Below, piece after piece: positions 8,992 to 16,760 of a stretch of DNA of 64,000 nt (the stretch's first letter is position 1; every line of letters begins with the position of its first letter). The stretch spans positions 21,318 to 85,317 of the forward strand of contig JADCGR010000023.1 of NCBI GenBank assembly GCA_020248905.1, written 5' to 3'. The notes beneath the pieces are model-generated. The model was not told the origin of the DNA. It was given only the letters and a program-made list of their open reading frames with translations, and made no database searches. The stretch comes from Curvibacter sp. (lineage in GTDB: Bacteria; Pseudomonadota; Gammaproteobacteria; Burkholderiales; Burkholderiaceae_C). Position numbers and translations under genes: made by a program.

Positions 8992-9009
8992 CGTCGTAAA
9001 AACACGACG
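8992..9009. promoter_or_regulatory. inverted repeat, possible Xre operator
   Basis: Perfect 6-bp arms cgtcgt (8992-8997) and acgacg (9004-9009) around a 6-bp spacer, 30 bp upstream of the Xre start codon. A second dyad, gctgtc/gacagc, lies just before the start and overlaps the ribosome-binding region. Such positions suit autoregulation. Confidence 0.4.
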
Positions 9010-9038
9010 ATTGCTGTCATTTACAAGGACAGCAACGC

Positions 9039-9449
9039 ATGGCAAAGCCCATACGTCGGTCGCTGGCCAGACGCTTGGGTCGCAACATCGGAGACCGCCG
9101 TCGGGCCGTTGGCCTGACACAGGAACAACTCGCCGAGTACCTTGAGATCGACACCCTGACCGTGTCGCGCTACGAGACCGGCAACATCCTCCCGCCATTG
9201 ACCGTGGTGGACGTGGCCGCACGGCTGCTCAACACCACCATCGCCGATCTGCTGGGCGAAGCACCTGTTCAGCCCGTCGAGCATGCTGATCGCATTGGCA
9301 TCTGGTTGGCCAGCCTTCCCCTGTCCGACCGCGATTGGATCGAAGGTATTGTCAAGCAACTGGTTGAACGCTGCCAGCCACGCAAACGCGGTCGTCCACG
9401 CACCCGTCCAAAAACAGGCAAAGCTCCTCCGCCATCTCCATCCGCTTGA
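9039..9449 (+). CDS. Xre-family HTH regulator
   Basis: 136 residues. Residues 14-72 form a Cro/C1-type helix-turn-helix (LTQEQLAEYLEI, TVSRYETG). The tail contains RKRGRPR, resembling an AT-hook, followed by a Pro/Lys-rich end. AAGGA precedes the start. It is divergent from the low-G+C operon and upstream of the LexA-like gene, consistent with a phage switch or regulator role. No toxin partner is adjacent. Confidence 0.85.
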   Translation: MAKPIRRSLARRLGRNIGDRRRAVGLTQEQLAEYLEIDTLTVSRYETGNILPPLTVVDVAARLLNTTIADLLGEAPVQPVEHADRIGIWLASLPLSDRDWIEGIVKQLVERCQPRKRGRPRTRPKTGKAPPPSPSA

Positions 9450-9498
9450 CGTGCCAGTCCTAGACGGCCCGATCCTGCAGCTTTTGTTTTAAGGTGTC

Positions 9499-9527
9499 GA
9501 ATTGTTCACTATAATAGCGAACAATTC
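9499..9527. promoter_or_regulatory. palindromic operator overlapping the promoter of the LexA-like repressor
   Basis: Perfect 9-bp arms gaattgttc (9499-9507) and gaacaattc (9519-9527) flank an 11-bp spacer that contains TATAAT (9510-9515), a consensus -10 box. The start codon is 16 bp downstream. This layout is typical of autorepression by the gene product. No clear -35 is seen. Confidence 0.7.
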
Positions 9528-9542
9528 AACTGGATTGTTGCC

Positions 9543-10139
9543 ATGCGCCACGCCAACCGAGACGCCGACCACCTGAACACCCTGCGCCAGTACTTCGCGC
9601 AGAACCGCCGCATTCCCAGCTACCAGCGCATTGCTGACCTGCTGGGCTTTGCCTCGCGCGCGGCGGCGGTGAAGTTCATGGGGCGCATGGAAGCGGAAGG
9701 TTTTGTGGTGCGTACTGTGGATGACGACGCCTGGATGCCAGCGCGGCGCTTCTTCGAGCATCCGTTGGCGCAAGCCACTGTGCAGGCCGGGCAGCCAGCG
9801 GTTGCCATCGACGTGAGTGCCGAGCCGTTCCTGTTTGACGACTACCTCGTCAAGAAGCCTGCCGACACCGTGGTGGTGCCGGTGCAAGGGGACTCGATGA
9901 TCGAGGCGGGCATCTTCGAAGGCGATCTAGCGGTGGTGGAACGCACGGCTTCGGCCAAGCTGGGTAGTTTCGTGGTGGCGCAGGTGGAAGACCGTTTCAC
10001 CCTCAAGGAACTGGTCAAGGTTGATGGCGTTCATGCGCTCAAAGCACACAACCGGCGCTACCCGCTGATTCGCCCCGAGGGGGTGTGGCACATTTTCGGC
10101 GTGATGGTCGGATTGGTCAGACGGTATCAGCGTTGTTGA
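9543..10139 (+). CDS. LexA-like self-cleaving repressor (S24 peptidase)
   Basis: 198 residues. The N-terminal winged helix (about residues 8-60) resembles LexA, and the C-terminal half is an S24 peptidase. Catalytic Ser118 is in VQGDSMIEAG and Lys155 in FTLKELV. Ala82-Gly83 in the linker is the likely cleavage bond. RecA-stimulated self-cleavage would relieve repression after DNA damage. The gene reads toward two unknown genes that end at a strong terminator, so all three may form one damage-inducible unit. It could be the prophage repressor. Confidence 0.88.
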   Translation: MRHANRDADHLNTLRQYFAQNRRIPSYQRIADLLGFASRAAAVKFMGRMEAEGFVVRTVDDDAWMPARRFFEHPLAQATVQAGQPAVAIDVSAEPFLFDDYLVKKPADTVVVPVQGDSMIEAGIFEGDLAVVERTASAKLGSFVVAQVEDRFTLKELVKVDGVHALKAHNRRYPLIRPEGVWHIFGVMVGLVRRYQRC

Positions 10140-10222
10140 AACTCGGGGTGTCGCGTAGCTGCGGTGCAAGGACAAACAAGGAATGTCAATGTGACGACGT
10201 AAGGACGGAAAGAGGTGAGGCG

Positions 10223-11512
10223 ATGAAGGTTTTCAATGCAAGGCATTTTCTGCGGCACATCTCGATGCCGACGCTCAAACAGTTCACCGACGGCCATGTG
10301 CTGGGCGTGCGGTTGAACGTGGACTGGAGCCTGTCAGCCGATAGCCTGCCCGCAGCCGTTGGCGATGCCGTGCAAGACTTGGAAAACCTCCTTACCACGC
10401 CAGAGTTTGATGCTACCGAACGCCCTGCTGTTGAACATGACCTACGTCTGTGGGTGGACGACCTGCGGCGTGCGCACCTGATGTCCAACGGACTGGCACT
10501 CGCTGAATTCCGAAGTAGCTGCCAATTGGATGCCGAAGCCCTGGCTGCATTCGCCGACCGCGACGAGCGCGAGATCGCTTTGTGGATGCTGGCCATGCGC
10601 GACAAGGCATTCCGCGACGTCGAACTGCATCTGGCGTTTCAGGCCAAGACCAATGGCAAGTACTGGAAGAAGCATCGGATTCAATGCGGCCTCGACCCGT
10701 GCCGCGACCGGGTGCAACTGGAGTTGTTCTGTCATGACGTGGCCAATCTCTACAAAAAGGCGGGTGCGGGCGATGGCGTGCATGTGGAGTTCAGCGAGCG
10801 AGCCGGTCTTGACGCCAGCGACGCAGCCAGTATCCAGCTGACGATCTACGTCGAAGGGCCGGTGACGGCGCTGGCGCATTTCACGCAAAGCCACTTCACA
10901 CGCATCACCACCCGCATTGCGCTGGAGACGGCCTTGGTCTATCACCCCGCCACCGGCGAGGTGGAAACCATCGTCAAGGGCGGCACCAAGAACCATGCTG
11001 CCGTGCTGGAGTTGTTCGGCAAGCATGTAGTGCGTCAGCCCATCACGCCCGAATTGATCGAAAAGCAGCGCTACCGCCTCAACGCTTTGCGCGACGGGCT
11101 GATGGAACCCTTCGAGGACTGGTCAATGCTGGGGGTGGAGCAAGTGCGATTGCGCCGCGCTCGGTTGTGTCCGGCCGGGCAAACCGCCATCAGTTTCAAT
11201 GTAGAAGCCTCGCCGGACAAGGCACAACCGGATGCGATCCACCTTGCTCGAGGTGCGCTCAAGGTCGAGCACTTGTTCGAGGCCGAATACAACCTTGAGG
11301 GTGCCACGGTGATCGTCCACACCACGCCCATCGAGGACGGCGGCAAGCCCGGGCATTTCAGCTTTGACGTGTATGCATCCGGCTCGTCGACCATCAAGAA
11401 TCTGTCGCCACGCAATCAGACTATCGCACGCAAGGTGCTGCAGGCACTGCTTGTGATTGATGCCGACGAGCCACCAGTGCCAGAACCAGTGGAAGAAGCC
11501 GTGGCCGCATGA
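10223..11512 (+). CDS. unknown protein, 429 aa, downstream of LexA-like repressor
   Basis: I do not recognise this family. The start is ATG 10223, preceded by a purine-rich AGAGGTGAGG. The protein is soluble, acidic in its N-terminal third, and has no membrane segment or obvious catalytic motif. It contains a CGLDPCRDR segment near residue 160. It lies 83 bp after the LexA-like gene and 7 bp before the next unknown gene, so the two unknowns are probably co-transcribed with the repressor. Confidence 0.7.
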   Translation: MKVFNARHFLRHISMPTLKQFTDGHVLGVRLNVDWSLSADSLPAAVGDAVQDLENLLTTPEFDATERPAVEHDLRLWVDDLRRAHLMSNGLALAEFRSSCQLDAEALAAFADRDEREIALWMLAMRDKAFRDVELHLAFQAKTNGKYWKKHRIQCGLDPCRDRVQLELFCHDVANLYKKAGAGDGVHVEFSERAGLDASDAASIQLTIYVEGPVTALAHFTQSHFTRITTRIALETALVYHPATGEVETIVKGGTKNHAAVLELFGKHVVRQPITPELIEKQRYRLNALRDGLMEPFEDWSMLGVEQVRLRRARLCPAGQTAISFNVEASPDKAQPDAIHLARGALKVEHLFEAEYNLEGATVIVHTTPIEDGGKPGHFSFDVYASGSSTIKNLSPRNQTIARKVLQALLVIDADEPPVPEPVEEAVAA

Positions 11513-11519
11513 GGTCAGC

Positions 11520-12494
11520 ATGAGCCAAACGCAGGTGAAAGCCACCGCCTTGCTGTGCCGCCTGCTGGAGCGTGACAAGCCCGAGATCAACGGCCAAGCG
11601 CTGGTGACTGACCATGCCGACGCAGCGACCCATTTGCTGCGCGAACGGCTGCTGGTACTCGGGCGAACGCTCGACTGGGTGACTTGCCCGGAATGCAGCG
11701 TTGAGACCGCTCGCGTGATGCGCGAGTTGTCGCCAGATCGAATCGCGCTTCGCTGCCCGGACTGCGCCGATGTCGAAGCGCTGCGTCGTCTGAGAGAAAC
11801 CCACAAGGTCGCGCTGCAACGCGTGATTGCGGCGCTGCTTAACGGCCTGGGACTCTCCGCCAACGGACTCAAGCCCATCGACCATGAACTGACGTGGCGG
11901 CTGGGCACGACGGAACCCAGCCGGGGTAAGGCGCTGACCTGGTATTTCGCGCGTCGACTGTCCCGCGCCGATGTCGCAGTCCGTTTGCGCGAGCAGATCG
12001 CATTGGAGCGCACAACCACCTCGTGCGTGGTGCTAACCAGTAGCGAGTTGCCGTTGCCACCGGCGTCACCCGTGGTGGGATTTGATGTCCGATCCCTGCC
12101 CAACGTGGCCCGCATTGGCCAGAGCCGTTTCGAGTTCTTCGCCGAGCGTCAGGCATTGCCCGGGCCACAGACCATCGCCGAAGTCGACCCGGTGACCACT
12201 GCCATGACCACGCTGCAATACGTGCGTGCCCACAGCAAGGTGTTCGTCGATGGCGTGGGACACGCGCTGGAACCGCGCCAGCAGAGCATCCTGCTGGCCT
12301 TGATCGACGACCTCGACCACGAGCTGGACAAGGATGCGCTCAAATCCGCCTGTGGCTCGCAGGCGCAGCGGTTTTCTCCGAGCAAGGAGTTTGACCGCAA
12401 CCCGCTGGTCTACAAGACCTTCATCCGCTACCTGCGCGATGACGAGCGCTACGCGCTGATCATCCCCAATGGCGACCGCACATGGCGCCGATGA
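11520..12494 (+). CDS. unknown zinc-ribbon protein with a winged-helix-like C-terminus, 324 aa
   Basis: The start is ATG 11520. Residues about 60-85 hold a CPEC...CPDC pair that looks like a zinc ribbon. The last 75 residues, with a FDRNPLVYKTFIRYLRDDERY segment, resemble a winged-helix DNA-binding fold. No known family name can be given. It follows the 429-aa protein by 7 bp and is the last gene before the terminator at 12563. A DNA-binding role is an inference. Confidence 0.7.
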   Translation: MSQTQVKATALLCRLLERDKPEINGQALVTDHADAATHLLRERLLVLGRTLDWVTCPECSVETARVMRELSPDRIALRCPDCADVEALRRLRETHKVALQRVIAALLNGLGLSANGLKPIDHELTWRLGTTEPSRGKALTWYFARRLSRADVAVRLREQIALERTTTSCVVLTSSELPLPPASPVVGFDVRSLPNVARIGQSRFEFFAERQALPGPQTIAEVDPVTTAMTTLQYVRAHSKVFVDGVGHALEPRQQSILLALIDDLDHELDKDALKSACGSQAQRFSPSKEFDRNPLVYKTFIRYLRDDERYALIIPNGDRTWRR

Positions 12495-12562
12495 CATCGG
12501 CGTGATGCACCTCGAAACCCAGCGGTAGCAACGGCCCCCACGCCACCCGCCACTCCTCCAGC

Positions 12563-12600
12563 AAGGCCCGGCACTGATGTTGATCAGTCCGGGCCTTTTT
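12563..12600 (+). terminator. Rho-independent terminator
   Basis: A long GC-rich stem (ggcccgg...actgat pairing with atcagt...ccgggcc) with a short loop is followed by TTTTT. It closes the lexA-like/unknown/unknown unit. The rest of 12495-12769 shows no gene and no other clear signal. Confidence 0.85.
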
Positions 12601-12769
12601 GCATTTTGGCAGCGGACGAACCGCACAGATCGGTTTTGAGGAACGTGTTTGAGGAATCTGAGGAACGGTGCGCGGCACCCCGTTCGAGACCATGACGGCA
12701 TCGGTTGGCAGTGCAGGCAGACCCGCATGCAACCGGTGTTCATCCACCTCATTCGTCATGGAGATTTTT

Positions 12770-13075
12770 ATGCACCGCGCCCCTTACCAAACACTTTACC
12801 GGAATCCGTCACAGGACTCCTCATCCACTCAAAACCAGCGCCACCTCACCCAACGCGAGCTGGCCGACCGCTGGAACAAATCCGAAGCCACCATCGAACG
12901 CTACCGCTCCGACGGCGTCGGCCCGCGTTTTTTGAAGATTGGCGGGGCCGTGCGCTACCGGCTGGAAGACATCGAAGCCTTCGAGCAGGAGTGCTTGTAT
13001 GACAGCCCGCACAGCCGTTGCGCCTCCACCCGCCCCAGCCTTGCCGGTGCGACCTTGCAAGGAGCGACAGCATGA
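12770..13075 (+). CDS. AlpA/excisionase-like HTH protein
   Basis: 101 residues from ATG 12770, with GGAG upstream; an in-frame ATG at 12758 is possible. The centre (HLTQRELADRWNKSEATIERYR, then GPRFLKIGGAVRYRLEDIEAFE) is the MerR-like HTH of AlpA and excisionase proteins. Its 3' end overlaps the next gene by 4 nt. It starts the early operon after a terminator and may control excision or early transcription. Confidence 0.8.
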   Translation: MHRAPYQTLYRNPSQDSSSTQNQRHLTQRELADRWNKSEATIERYRSDGVGPRFLKIGGAVRYRLEDIEAFEQECLYDSPHSRCASTRPSLAGATLQGATA

Positions 13076-13578
13076 ATTTCACCCACATTCAACACACGCT
13101 TCAACACGCCGTCCGCCACACCCCAGCCGATTACGCCGCCGCGCCGCCGGATGCTTTCCAACAGTTCATCACGCAAGTCGAGCAACTCCAGGCATTCACA
13201 AAGACAGTGCGCGAATTCGCCGATCAGGCTTGTGAACTACGTTACGCCGAACTCGCGCGTCAGCGTCGCATCTCTGAAGGCCGGGACTTCGGCTCCGTGC
13301 GTATCGATGACCACGGCGAAACCGTGATCTGCGACCAACGCAAGATCATTGATTGGGATCAGGCGCAACTGGCGGCGCTGGCACGCAAAATTGCCGATGC
13401 GGGCGATGACCCGGCGCAGTACATGGACGTGAGCTTCAAGGTTCCCGAGTCCAAATACAGCGCATGGCCGCAAGTCTTGCGCGAGCAGTTTGAAGGCGCG
13501 CGCACTGTCCGCCCCGGCAAGGCAAGTTTCAAGCTGGCCAGCGTGGATGGCGCATTTCCGGCCAAGGAGGTGCGGTAA
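13072..13578 (+). CDS. hypothetical phage protein, 168 aa
   Basis: The ATG overlaps the preceding stop (ATGA). The sequence is soluble and mixed alpha/beta with a stretch rich in Ala and Gln. I do not recognise a family. It directly precedes and overlaps by one base the Sak4-like ATPase gene, so a role in phage recombination or replication is likely but unproven. Confidence 0.75.
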   Translation: MNFTHIQHTLQHAVRHTPADYAAAPPDAFQQFITQVEQLQAFTKTVREFADQACELRYAELARQRRISEGRDFGSVRIDDHGETVICDQRKIIDWDQAQLAALARKIADAGDDPAQYMDVSFKVPESKYSAWPQVLREQFEGARTVRPGKASFKLASVDGAFPAKEVR

Positions 13579-14444
13579 TGGCACTCCCCATCATCAGCGC
13601 CGACCAGCGCTTGGCCGAACCGCGCTGCGCCAAGATCGTGCTGGTCGGCGTGCCCGGCGCTGGCAAAACCAGTCAGCTCAAAACCCTGCCGGAAGACAGC
13701 ACGCTATTCGTCGATCTGGAAGCCGGTGACTTGGCCGTACAGGACTGGCGCGGCGACACCTTGCGGCCACGCTCCTGGCCGGAGTTTCGTGACCTCGTGG
13801 TATTCCTCGCCGGGCCAAATCCGGCTGCCAGTGCAGAACAGCCGTACTCGCAGGCGCACTTCGATGCCGTGTGCCAGCGCTTCGGTGACCCGACGCAACT
13901 CGCCAAGTACCGCACCTACTTTGTCGACTCGATCACGGTGCTCTCGCGCCTGTGTCTGGCCTGGGCCAAGACGCAGCCGCAGGCCTTCTCAGATCGCACC
14001 GGCAAACCGGACACACGCGGTGCCTATGGCCTGCTGGGCACCGAGATGATTTCGGCACTCACCCACTTGCAGCATGTGCGCGACAAGCACGTCGTGTTCG
14101 TGGCCATCCTGGAAGAGAAGACCGACGAGTTCAATCGCCGTTACTTCGCCATTCAGTTGGAAGGCAGCAAGACCGCACTGGAATTGCCCGGCGTGATTGA
14201 CGAGGTCATCACCCTGGCTTTGCTGCGCCCGGATACGCCTGCCGATGGGACGGACGGCAGCACGGCAGCCACGCCAGCGCCAGTCAAACCCTTCCGAGCC
14301 TTCGTCACCCACACCGACAACCCTTGGGGCTACCCCGCCAAGGATCGCTCAGGCCGCCTCGACCCTATCGAAGAACCGCATCTTGGCAAGTTGATCGCCA
14401 AGAGCGCAGGCGCTCGCGCGGCTACCTCATCCACACATTCCTGA
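13578..14444 (+). CDS. Sak4-like RecA-fold ATPase (recombination mediator)
   Basis: 288 residues. Walker A GVPGAGKT lies at residues 24-31, and FVDLEAGD and YFVDSITVL look like Walker B strands. This matches the AAA_24/Sak4 type found in phage single-strand annealing and recombination modules. The start overlaps the previous stop (TAATG). The next gene encodes a candidate ssDNA-binding partner, and a Cas4-like exonuclease follows, which together resemble a phage recombination system. Confidence 0.8.
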   Translation: MALPIISADQRLAEPRCAKIVLVGVPGAGKTSQLKTLPEDSTLFVDLEAGDLAVQDWRGDTLRPRSWPEFRDLVVFLAGPNPAASAEQPYSQAHFDAVCQRFGDPTQLAKYRTYFVDSITVLSRLCLAWAKTQPQAFSDRTGKPDTRGAYGLLGTEMISALTHLQHVRDKHVVFVAILEEKTDEFNRRYFAIQLEGSKTALELPGVIDEVITLALLRPDTPADGTDGSTAATPAPVKPFRAFVTHTDNPWGYPAKDRSGRLDPIEEPHLGKLIAKSAGARAATSSTHS

Positions 14445-14461
14445 TTTTGGAGAACCTCACC

Positions 14462-15103
14462 ATGACTTCGCAACACAGTAACTGGAACGACTTCAATGAC
14501 GCTGGCCAACAGGCTGGTTTTGATCTGATCCCCAAGGGCACCCTGCTCAAGGTGCGCATGACCATCAAGCCGGGCGGATTCGACGATCCCACGCGCGGCT
14601 GGACGGGCGGATGGGCCACTGAGTCGGATCAAACCGGCAGTGTTTATCTCAACGCCGAGTTCGTCGTGCTCGATGGCTCATTTGCCAAACGCAAGCTGTG
14701 GTCGACGATTGGCCTGCATTCCGCCAAGGGCGATGAGTGGGCCAATATGGGTCGGGCCTTCATCCGCGCCGCGCTCAATTCGGCGCGCGGCATCCAACCG
14801 GGTGACACCAGCGCACAGGCGCAGGCAGCACGGCGTATCCAGCATTTTGGCGAGATTGACGGCTTGGTCTTCGTGGGCCGCGTCGATGTCGAAAAAGACA
14901 GCCGTGGCGACGACAAGAACGCCATCAAACAAGCCATCGAGCCCGACCACAAGGATTACGCACGGTTGATGGCGGGTAGTACTTCGTCTGCAGCGAGTCC
15001 GACCGGCATGGCGTCATCTACCCCTGCGGCGGCAGTGCCGGTTGCACAGTCGAGCTACGCCAAACCCGCCACCGGCATCACCAAGCCCTCCTGGGCGCAA
15101 TAA
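14462..15103 (+). CDS. hypothetical protein next to Sak4, possible ssDNA-binding partner
   Basis: 213 residues from ATG 14462. The N-terminal 160 residues look compact and mixed alpha/beta (KVRMTIKPGGFDD, GSVYLNAEFVVLDG). The last 45 residues are Ser/Ala/Pro-rich and disordered, ending in a short tail, like many SSB proteins. Sak4-like ATPases are often paired with an SSB, which makes that a reasonable guess. No OB-fold signature could be confirmed by eye. Confidence 0.65.
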   Translation: MTSQHSNWNDFNDAGQQAGFDLIPKGTLLKVRMTIKPGGFDDPTRGWTGGWATESDQTGSVYLNAEFVVLDGSFAKRKLWSTIGLHSAKGDEWANMGRAFIRAALNSARGIQPGDTSAQAQAARRIQHFGEIDGLVFVGRVDVEKDSRGDDKNAIKQAIEPDHKDYARLMAGSTSSAASPTGMASSTPAAAVPVAQSSYAKPATGITKPSWAQ

Positions 15104-15112
15104 GGAGGGACT

Positions 15113-15592
15113 GTGAAATGTTGGGTTTGCCATCGACAAGCACGCGGCTATCGCCACTCGGATTTGCGATTCCGACCTGGCGATCCGCGCCACCATCCCC
15201 TCGACTGGGTATTTTGTTCGCGCCGTTGTCAGGACGCATTCCACGCGCTGTACGGCGTGTGGAACAAGACCGAGCCGCCGTTGGGTCACACGCTGACCAG
15301 GGAGGTGCTCATGATTGACGCGACTGAACTGGAACGCGCGGCCATGCACCGCTGTCTGCGCCACTTCGGTGAGGCGGCGGGCGAGATCGGCTTCGACAAG
15401 CCGCTGGGCCACTACACCGAAGCCGAGGCACTGCGGGTCATCGACGCCATCGTGTCGTCCTACGTGGATTCGATGGCCCTCGCGCATCAAAACCTGCGCT
15501 ATCCGCCAGTACGCGAGGCGGGCAAGGCGCTGCCCGCGCCGTGCAGCAATCCGTTTGCCGACATGGCCGACGACATTCCGTGGGAGGCGTGA
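15113..15592 (+). CDS. DUF6511-like zinc-finger protein
   Basis: 159 residues from GTG 15113, with a perfect AAGGAGG upstream. The N-terminus carries CWVCHR and, 30 residues later, CSRRC, which suggests one bound zinc. The LDWVFCSRRCQDAFHALY stretch matches what I remember of DUF6511 proteins from phages; the number is from memory. It ends with TGATG overlap to the nuclease gene. Function is unknown. Confidence 0.7.
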   Translation: MKCWVCHRQARGYRHSDLRFRPGDPRHHPLDWVFCSRRCQDAFHALYGVWNKTEPPLGHTLTREVLMIDATELERAAMHRCLRHFGEAAGEIGFDKPLGHYTEAEALRVIDAIVSSYVDSMALAHQNLRYPPVREAGKALPAPCSNPFADMADDIPWEA

Positions 15593-16350
15593 TGCTGGAT
15601 TTCAACCATCGCCCCAAACCCCACGAGACCATCACCACGCTGATCGATGCCGCATTGGCGCACGAGCGGGCAGAGCAACCTGTCCGCACCTATCTCGGTG
15701 CATCGCGGCTCGGCATCTCCTGCGAACGGGCCTTGCAGTACGAGTACGCGGGAGCGCCTGTTGATCCTGCGCACGGGTTCTCTGGCCGGGTGCTGCGCAT
15801 CTTTGAAGTTGGCCATGCCTTGGAAGCCTTGGCCATTCGCTGGCTGCGCATGGCTGGCTTTGATCTGCGCACCGTGGACGAGCAAGGATTGCAGTTCGGC
15901 TTTGCCGTGGCCGATGGCCGTATCGCTGGTCACTGCGACGGCATCGTGATCTCTGCTCCAGCCGAACTCGGACTCTCCGGCCCGATGCTCTGGGAGTGCA
16001 AGACGATGGCAGACAAGCACTGGCGTGACTGCGCCAAGAAGGGTGTCGCCATCGCCAAGCCCGTCTATGCCGCTCAATTGGCGCTGTACCAAGCCTATTT
16101 GCACGAGGCATGGCCCGGACTGGCGGACAACCCGGCCTTGTTCACGGCGATCAACAAGGACACGCAGGAGCTGTGGTTCGAGCTGGTGCCGTTTGATGGC
16201 TCACTTGCACAGCGCATGTCGGATCGTGGGGTGCGCTTGGTGCAGGCAACGCAAGCTCAGGAGTTGCTGCCACGCGGATTTTCTGAGCGCACGCATTTTG
16301 AGTGCCGCTTCTGCGCCTACCAAGAACGCTGCTGGGGAGGTGCCGCATGA
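15592..16350 (+). CDS. Cas4/RecB-like PD-(D/E)XK nuclease with likely Fe-S cluster
   Basis: 252 residues. Active-site elements appear in order: GHCDG (Asp), LWECKTM (Glu-x-Lys) and a downstream YAAQLALYQ helix. One cysteine near the N-terminus (SCERAL) and three near the C-terminus (CRFCAYQERC) match the Cas4/AddB pattern that holds a 4Fe-4S cluster. Such nucleases resect DNA ends for recombination. It lies next to Sak4 and primase genes. There is no CRISPR array or other cas gene, so it is a phage recombination nuclease. Confidence 0.85.
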   Translation: MLDFNHRPKPHETITTLIDAALAHERAEQPVRTYLGASRLGISCERALQYEYAGAPVDPAHGFSGRVLRIFEVGHALEALAIRWLRMAGFDLRTVDEQGLQFGFAVADGRIAGHCDGIVISAPAELGLSGPMLWECKTMADKHWRDCAKKGVAIAKPVYAAQLALYQAYLHEAWPGLADNPALFTAINKDTQELWFELVPFDGSLAQRMSDRGVRLVQATQAQELLPRGFSERTHFECRFCAYQERCWGGAA

Positions 16351-16760
16351 GTGCCACAACACCTCTGGAAGTGCGTCGTCGGCAACGCGCCAAGTTGCCG
16401 CCGCCACTGGTCACCATCCGCGCCATCGAAAAGCTCCTGCTGCGCCACATCAGCGCACCGCCGTCTGGCCCATTGCCAGAGCAACGTTTGATCGTGGCTG
16501 TGATTTGCCAGGCCATTGCGGATCTGCGCTGCGGCACCACGGGTGAACAGCGACAGGCACGTCGGTTCCTGCTGGGCGATGACCTCGGCGCTTGGGCGGC
16601 ATGGGTCGATCTGCAGCCCAGTTTCATTCGTGAAGTGGCGGCGAAGACGCTGTACCTGTTACCCGTCGCCGAGGAGGCCGTCACACCGTGCGAGCCATCT
16701 GGTGACCATTCAGAAAGGAGGCACGATGCTGGACTTCAACCCTATCACGCCCCCGCCTGA
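16347..16760 (+). CDS. hypothetical phage protein, 137 aa
   Basis: The ATG at 16347 overlaps the nuclease stop (ATGA). The protein is rich in Arg, Ala and Leu, and mainly helical. Its 3' end overlaps the primase-helicase gene by 35 bp. I do not recognise it. The tight overlaps place it in the replication operon. Confidence 0.7.
   Translation: MSATTPLEVRRRQRAKLPPPLVTIRAIEKLLLRHISAPPSGPLPEQRLIVAVICQAIADLRCGTTGEQRQARRFLLGDDLGAWAAWVDLQPSFIREVAAKTLYLLPVAEEAVTPCEPSGDHSERRHDAGLQPYHAPA

Noticed and set aside
9039..9449. Antitoxin of a HipBA-type system
   Set aside because: No HipA-like or other toxin gene next to it.
15592..16350. CRISPR Cas4
   Set aside because: No array or other cas gene in the window; context is phage recombination.
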